Assembly: GCF_001886815.1 (NCBI RefSeq)
Contig: NZ_CP018099.1
Span: forward strand, 1,300,501-1,364,500
DNA from: Caldithrix abyssi DSM 13497
GTDB lineage: Bacteria; Calditrichota; Calditrichia; Calditrichales; Calditrichaceae
DNA: 64,000 nt
Direction: 5' to 3'
Shown: positions 60,741 through 64,000 of the stretch, one piece after another
How the letters are laid out: each line of letters begins with the position of its first letter
How positions within the stretch are numbered: position 1 is the stretch's first letter
Notes under the pieces: model-generated
Told to the model about the DNA's origin: nothing
Database searches by the model: none
What the model saw: the letters and a program-made list of their open reading frames with translations, nothing else
Translations under genes and position numbers: made by a program

Positions 60741-62956
60741 TTACTGGCATTATGGCTACCGTACTAACGTTTGTAGCCCTGATGTTGAGCGTGGTCGCCT
60801 ATTATTTGTACGACCGGCGCAGAGAGGAATCTTTACTTACATTCGCCCGTACCGCTTTTTACGCGGCTGGCGTCTTAATCGTATTTCAAACGGTATTGTT
60901 GTTGTATGGTATTTTAGCGCATCATTTTGAATGGAGCTATGTTTTTAGTTATTCTTCACGAGATTTAAGCCTTTTTTATCTGATCTCCACATTCTGGGCA
61001 GGCCAGGAAGGCACTTTATTATTGTGGCTTCTTTTTGGCGTGATTTACGGCTTGTGGATTCTGCACCTGCGCAAAGAAGACGAGCCTATGGTGATGAGTT
61101 TTTTTAATTTGATTATGGCTTTTATTGCCATGATTCTAATTAAGAAAAATCCTTTTACCTATGTCTGGGAAATTAATCCTATCAACTTTGCTGTAGGTGT
61201 AATCCCCCCTGATGGCGCGGGGTTAAACCCGTTGTTGCAGGACCCCTGGATGGTTATCCATCCGCCGGTTATGTTTGCCGGTTATTCTGCCACCATGCTG
61301 CCGTTTTCTTTTGCCCTTACCGCTCTGGTTAAGAGAAATTATGACAAGTGGGTTAAACCGGCCTTCCCATTTGTCGTTTTTACGGCAATGACCCTGGGCG
61401 CCGGTATTATCTTAGGCGGTTACTGGGCCTACACCACCCTCGGTTGGGGCGGTTATTGGGCTTGGGACCCGGTTGAAAATAGTTCGCTCATTCCGTGGCT
61501 ATTTAGCCTTGCTTTGATTCATGGATTGTTAATTCAGAAACGGCAGGGCGGGATGAAGAAGATCAATTTATTGTTGTCCATTATGACCTTTATTCTTGTG
61601 CTCTGGGGAAGCTTTTTAACCAGGAGCGGCATTCTGACTGATTTTTCGGTGCACTCTTTCGGAGAATCGGAAATCAGCTCCTATCTGATTGGCTTTGTGC
61701 TGTTGTTTATGACGATTGGACTGCTGATCTTTTTATTCCGCGTTAATGAAGTTAAATATCACCCCGTTCACACCGACCTGGCCACGCGCGAGAGTTTTAT
61801 GAATCTGGGAATCCTGATTTTGGTTTTAATGGGTATTTTTACCCTTGTTGGAACTTCGTGGCCGTTGCTTAGCGGGCTTTTTAAAGAAAAAGCGGAAAGT
61901 TTTGCCATCGAATATTACAATTACATGGCTGGGCCGTTTGCCGTTTTAATGGCCGTTTTGATCGCCATATCTCCTCTTTTGCGCTGGAAAAGTTCAAGCT
62001 GGGACAAATTACGCACGGTTGCTGTGCATGCCGTAATCAGCATTGTTCTGGGAATCATCTTCTTCTTTGCCGGTGTAAAACAGATCATCCCTCTGCTAAT
62101 CATGACATTATCCGTGTTTATGATTTTAATTAACGGACAGCTTGTAATTAAGATGTTGCGCAAAAAGAATTGGGGATTTGGGGGGTATCTGGTTCATACC
62201 GGTCTTGGATTGATGATGATAGGTATCATCACCTCTTCGGTTTACGATCATTCTGTTAAAACAACTTTTCCTAAAGATATGCCCAAAGAAGTATTTGGAT
62301 ATGAAATCGTTTATCAAGGGCGAATGCCGGCCGCCAACGGTAAAGACCATGTGGTATTAATGGTTGACGGAAAGAAAACCATGGGCAAGTTTTACTGGAG
62401 CGACTACAGCCAGGCCTGGATGGTTGGCCCTTCTGTTGAGAATAAATGGATACGCGATCTTTATATTTCTCCCATTCAAATTATTCCGCCGGAAGATACC
62501 ATGACCTCGGGACACACGGTGACATTAATTAAAGGGCAAAAAACAGATTTCCATAATTTCCTGTTGCTATTCAAAGCCTATGATATGAATTCGCATCAGA
62601 TGGGTGCGGATGAAATGATGTTAAAAGCGATTGTGGAAATTTACGACAAAAATAGCGGAGAACTGGTAGGAGAAATACGGCCGGGCATTTCTATCAAAGG
62701 AGATGACCGACAACCCCTACCAGCCACCTTTGTGGACAATAAATCAAAAGTTTTCTTAAATGGAATAAATGTCGAACAAAAGTCAATTACCATTGTGGTG
62801 AACGAGGCCAATGAAACTCCGGAGGCCGGAAAAGAAATACTGGCTGCGGAGGTTACCATTAAACCCTTTATCAACATCCTGTGGTTGGGCACGGTCATCA
62901 TGCTTGTCGGCTTTTTATTTTCCCTGTATTACCGTTTTAATGAACGCAGGAAATAA
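60737..62956 (+). CDS. ccmF: CcmF cytochrome c heme lyase subunit
   Basis: I use ATG 60737 (739 residues), overlapping ccmE by 4 bases with GAAGGGAG upstream; the earlier ATG at 60701 lies inside ccmE. It has many membrane segments, WAGQEGTLLLWLLFG, PPVMFAGYSATMLPF, and the tryptophan-rich motif WGGYWAWDPVENSS at 237-250. CcmF transfers heme from CcmE to apocytochrome. The C-terminal 200 residues are an external domain ending in a final membrane helix. No ccmG or ccmH follows; the operon ends here. Confidence 0.94.
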   Translation: MITGIMATVLTFVALMLSVVAYYLYDRRREESLLTFARTAFYAAGVLIVFQTVLLLYGILAHHFEWSYVFSYSSRDLSLFYLISTFWAGQEGTLLLWLLFGVIYGLWILHLRKEDEPMVMSFFNLIMAFIAMILIKKNPFTYVWEINPINFAVGVIPPDGAGLNPLLQDPWMVIHPPVMFAGYSATMLPFSFALTALVKRNYDKWVKPAFPFVVFTAMTLGAGIILGGYWAYTTLGWGGYWAWDPVENSSLIPWLFSLALIHGLLIQKRQGGMKKINLLLSIMTFILVLWGSFLTRSGILTDFSVHSFGESEISSYLIGFVLLFMTIGLLIFLFRVNEVKYHPVHTDLATRESFMNLGILILVLMGIFTLVGTSWPLLSGLFKEKAESFAIEYYNYMAGPFAVLMAVLIAISPLLRWKSSSWDKLRTVAVHAVISIVLGIIFFFAGVKQIIPLLIMTLSVFMILINGQLVIKMLRKKNWGFGGYLVHTGLGLMMIGIITSSVYDHSVKTTFPKDMPKEVFGYEIVYQGRMPAANGKDHVVLMVDGKKTMGKFYWSDYSQAWMVGPSVENKWIRDLYISPIQIIPPEDTMTSGHTVTLIKGQKTDFHNFLLLFKAYDMNSHQMGADEMMLKAIVEIYDKNSGELVGEIRPGISIKGDDRQPLPATFVDNKSKVFLNGINVEQKSITIVVNEANETPEAGKEILAAEVTIKPFINILWLGTVIMLVGFLFSLYYRFNERRK

Positions 62957-62986
62957 AAGTCTGGTTTGATTGAAGCTATTTGAAAG

Positions 62987-63026
62987 GCGCCTCCCGAGAA
63001 ATGTAGATTTTCGGGAGGCTTTTTTA
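62987..63026 (+). terminator. Rho-independent terminator of the ccm operon
   Basis: GCCTCCCGAGAAA, short loop, TTTTCGGGAGGC form a long stem followed by TTTTTT, 30 bases after the ccmF stop. Confidence 0.93.
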
Positions 63027-63041
63027 TTTTACAGGCATAAT

Positions 63042-63066
63042 AAAAAAAGGGGCGTTAAGCCCCTTT
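63042..63066 (-). terminator. Rho-independent terminator of the glutamate dehydrogenase gene
   Basis: On the minus strand AAGGGGC, TTAAC, GCCCCTT is followed by a run of seven T starting inside the stem base. It begins 31 bases after the stop codon of the dehydrogenase. Confidence 0.88.
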
Positions 63067-63097
63067 TCGTGTTTTAAGTATTTAGAGAATTCAGGAA

Positions 63098-64000
63098 TTA
63101 AACCACACCTTGATCCAGCATGGCGTTGGCTACCTTCAAAAAGCCGCCGATATTGGCGCCGTTTACGTAATTGCCAGGCGTGCCGTAACGTTCTGCCGTT
63201 TCAACACAGGTTTTGTGGATGCTCTTCATGATGTGACGCAGACGATTGTCCACCTCTTCGCGCGACCAGGGCAGACGCATGCTGTTTTGTACCATTTCCA
63301 GGCCGGATACGGCTACACCGCCGGCATTGGCAGCTTTACCCGGGCCGTAGAGTACGTTATTTTCCAGGAATACCCTGACGCCTTCGATGGTGGTGGGCAT
63401 GTTAGCGCCTTCGCTGACCAGAAATACGCCGTTTTTAACCATGTTTTCAGCGTCTTTGCCGTTGATTTCGTTTTGCGTTGCGCTCGGGAAGGCACAGTCG
63501 GCTTTGATATCCCACATCGGATTGTGATCGAGGTTCGGATCGGCCGGCGTGTAAACCGCGCTCTTGAATTCTTCGGCATATTCTTTAATGCGACCGCGGC
63601 GCAGGTTCTTTAATTCCATCACAAAATCTAATTTTTCACGGGTGATGCCTTCTTCGTCGTAAATAAAGCCGCCGGAATCGGACAGGGTAACCACTTTAGC
63701 GCCTAATTCAAGCAGCTTTTCGGTGGTGTACTGAGCGACGTTGCCGCTGCCGGAAACGAGACATACTTTGCCTTCCAGCGTTTCGCCGCGTGTGGCTAAC
63801 ATTTCTGCCGCAAAATACACAGCGCCATAACCGGTTGCTTCCGGGCGAATCAGAGAACCGCCCCAGTTGATGCCTTTACCCGTCAAAACACCGGTGAACT
63901 CATTTCTGATTCGTTTGTACTGCCCGAACAGGTAACCGATTTCGCGTGCGCCCACGCCAATGTCGCCGGCCGGCACGTCGGTATTGGCGCCAATATGGCG
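63098..64000 (-). CDS. gdhA: Glutamate dehydrogenase, C-terminal part (partial)
   Basis: The frame is open to the right edge (RHIGANTDVPAGDIGVG reads through the GTG at 63976), so this is the C-terminal 300 residues. DVPAGDIGVGAREIGYLFGQY and GVLTGKGINWGGSLIRPEATGYG are diagnostic of hexameric glutamate dehydrogenase, with the nucleotide loop SGSGNVAQY and SDSGGFIYD. FPSATQNEINGKDAENMVK matches the NADP-type enzymes with about 450 residues. It reversibly aminates 2-oxoglutarate and is oriented toward the ccm operon, with separate terminators. The end is GGFLKVANAMLDQGVV. Confidence 0.95.
   Translation of the reverse strand, partial: RHIGANTDVPAGDIGVGAREIGYLFGQYKRIRNEFTGVLTGKGINWGGSLIRPEATGYGAVYFAAEMLATRGETLEGKVCLVSGSGNVAQYTTEKLLELGAKVVTLSDSGGFIYDEEGITREKLDFVMELKNLRRGRIKEYAEEFKSAVYTPADPNLDHNPMWDIKADCAFPSATQNEINGKDAENMVKNGVFLVSEGANMPTTIEGVRVFLENNVLYGPGKAANAGGVAVSGLEMVQNSMRLPWSREEVDNRLRHIMKSIHKTCVETAERYGTPGNYVNGANIGGFLKVANAMLDQGVV

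Overview
The window looks like a chromosomal segment of a Gram-negative bacterium of the Fibrobacteres-Chlorobi-Bacteroidetes (FCB) side of the tree, plausibly a Calditrichota (Caldithrix-like) genome. This is inferred from Por/type IX (FlgD-like) C-terminal sorting tails of the NPFNP type on secreted proteins, a GWxTD-type TPR protein, a SusC-like TonB receptor with a carboxypeptidase-like N-domain, and outer-membrane beta-barrel proteins ending in F or Y. No rRNA, tRNA or CRISPR array was recognised.

Region 1 (1-33946, all on +) is a very large surface-glycan and glycolipid island. It opens with the end of an O-antigen ligase/polymerase-type protein. Then come GT4 glycosyltransferases, polysaccharide deacetylases, an APH-fold kinase-like protein, two heparinase II/III-type lyases, an NDP-sugar epimerase-like protein, a methyltransferase, a GT2, a double GT2 and a PMT/ArnT-like membrane glycosyltransferase. 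The second half is unusual. A short-chain polyprenyl diphosphate synthase, a UbiA prenyltransferase, a CrtC-like protein, a PEP-utilising/ATP-grasp phosphotransferase and a UGT-like glycosyltransferase are interleaved with three paralogous secreted proteins. Most genes touch or overlap by 4-17 bases, so long operons are likely. My inference is that the island builds and exports a polymer and also makes a prenyl-linked, glycosylated product.

Region 2 (33947-42623) holds three minus-strand envelope genes: a GWxTD/TPR protein, a membrane-anchored family 5 solute-binding protein and a long lipoprotein. The GWxTD gene lies between two approximately 645-bp inverted repeats.

Region 3 (42779-51977) is mainly metabolism and regulation: a flavin split-barrel/MenA fusion (menaquinone), three-subunit proton-translocating transhydrogenase (pntAA-pntAB-pntB), comF, a beta-barrel protein, a FliA-type sigma factor behind a sigma-54-like promoter, and a REC-histidine kinase protein.

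Region 4 (51978-64000) holds intergenic repeats, a 57-codon small gene, a TonB receptor, a complete IS1182-family element (56338-58046), a cytochrome c maturation operon ccmABCDEF with a cysteine-type CcmE, and the C-terminal part of glutamate dehydrogenase. Menaquinone synthesis and cytochrome c maturation together imply a respiratory lifestyle.

The long non-coding gaps are filled by several families of dispersed repeats: a 174-bp hairpin MITE-like element, a roughly 111-bp palindromic element, larger mosaic blocks, and ATTCAACC-type short tandem runs.
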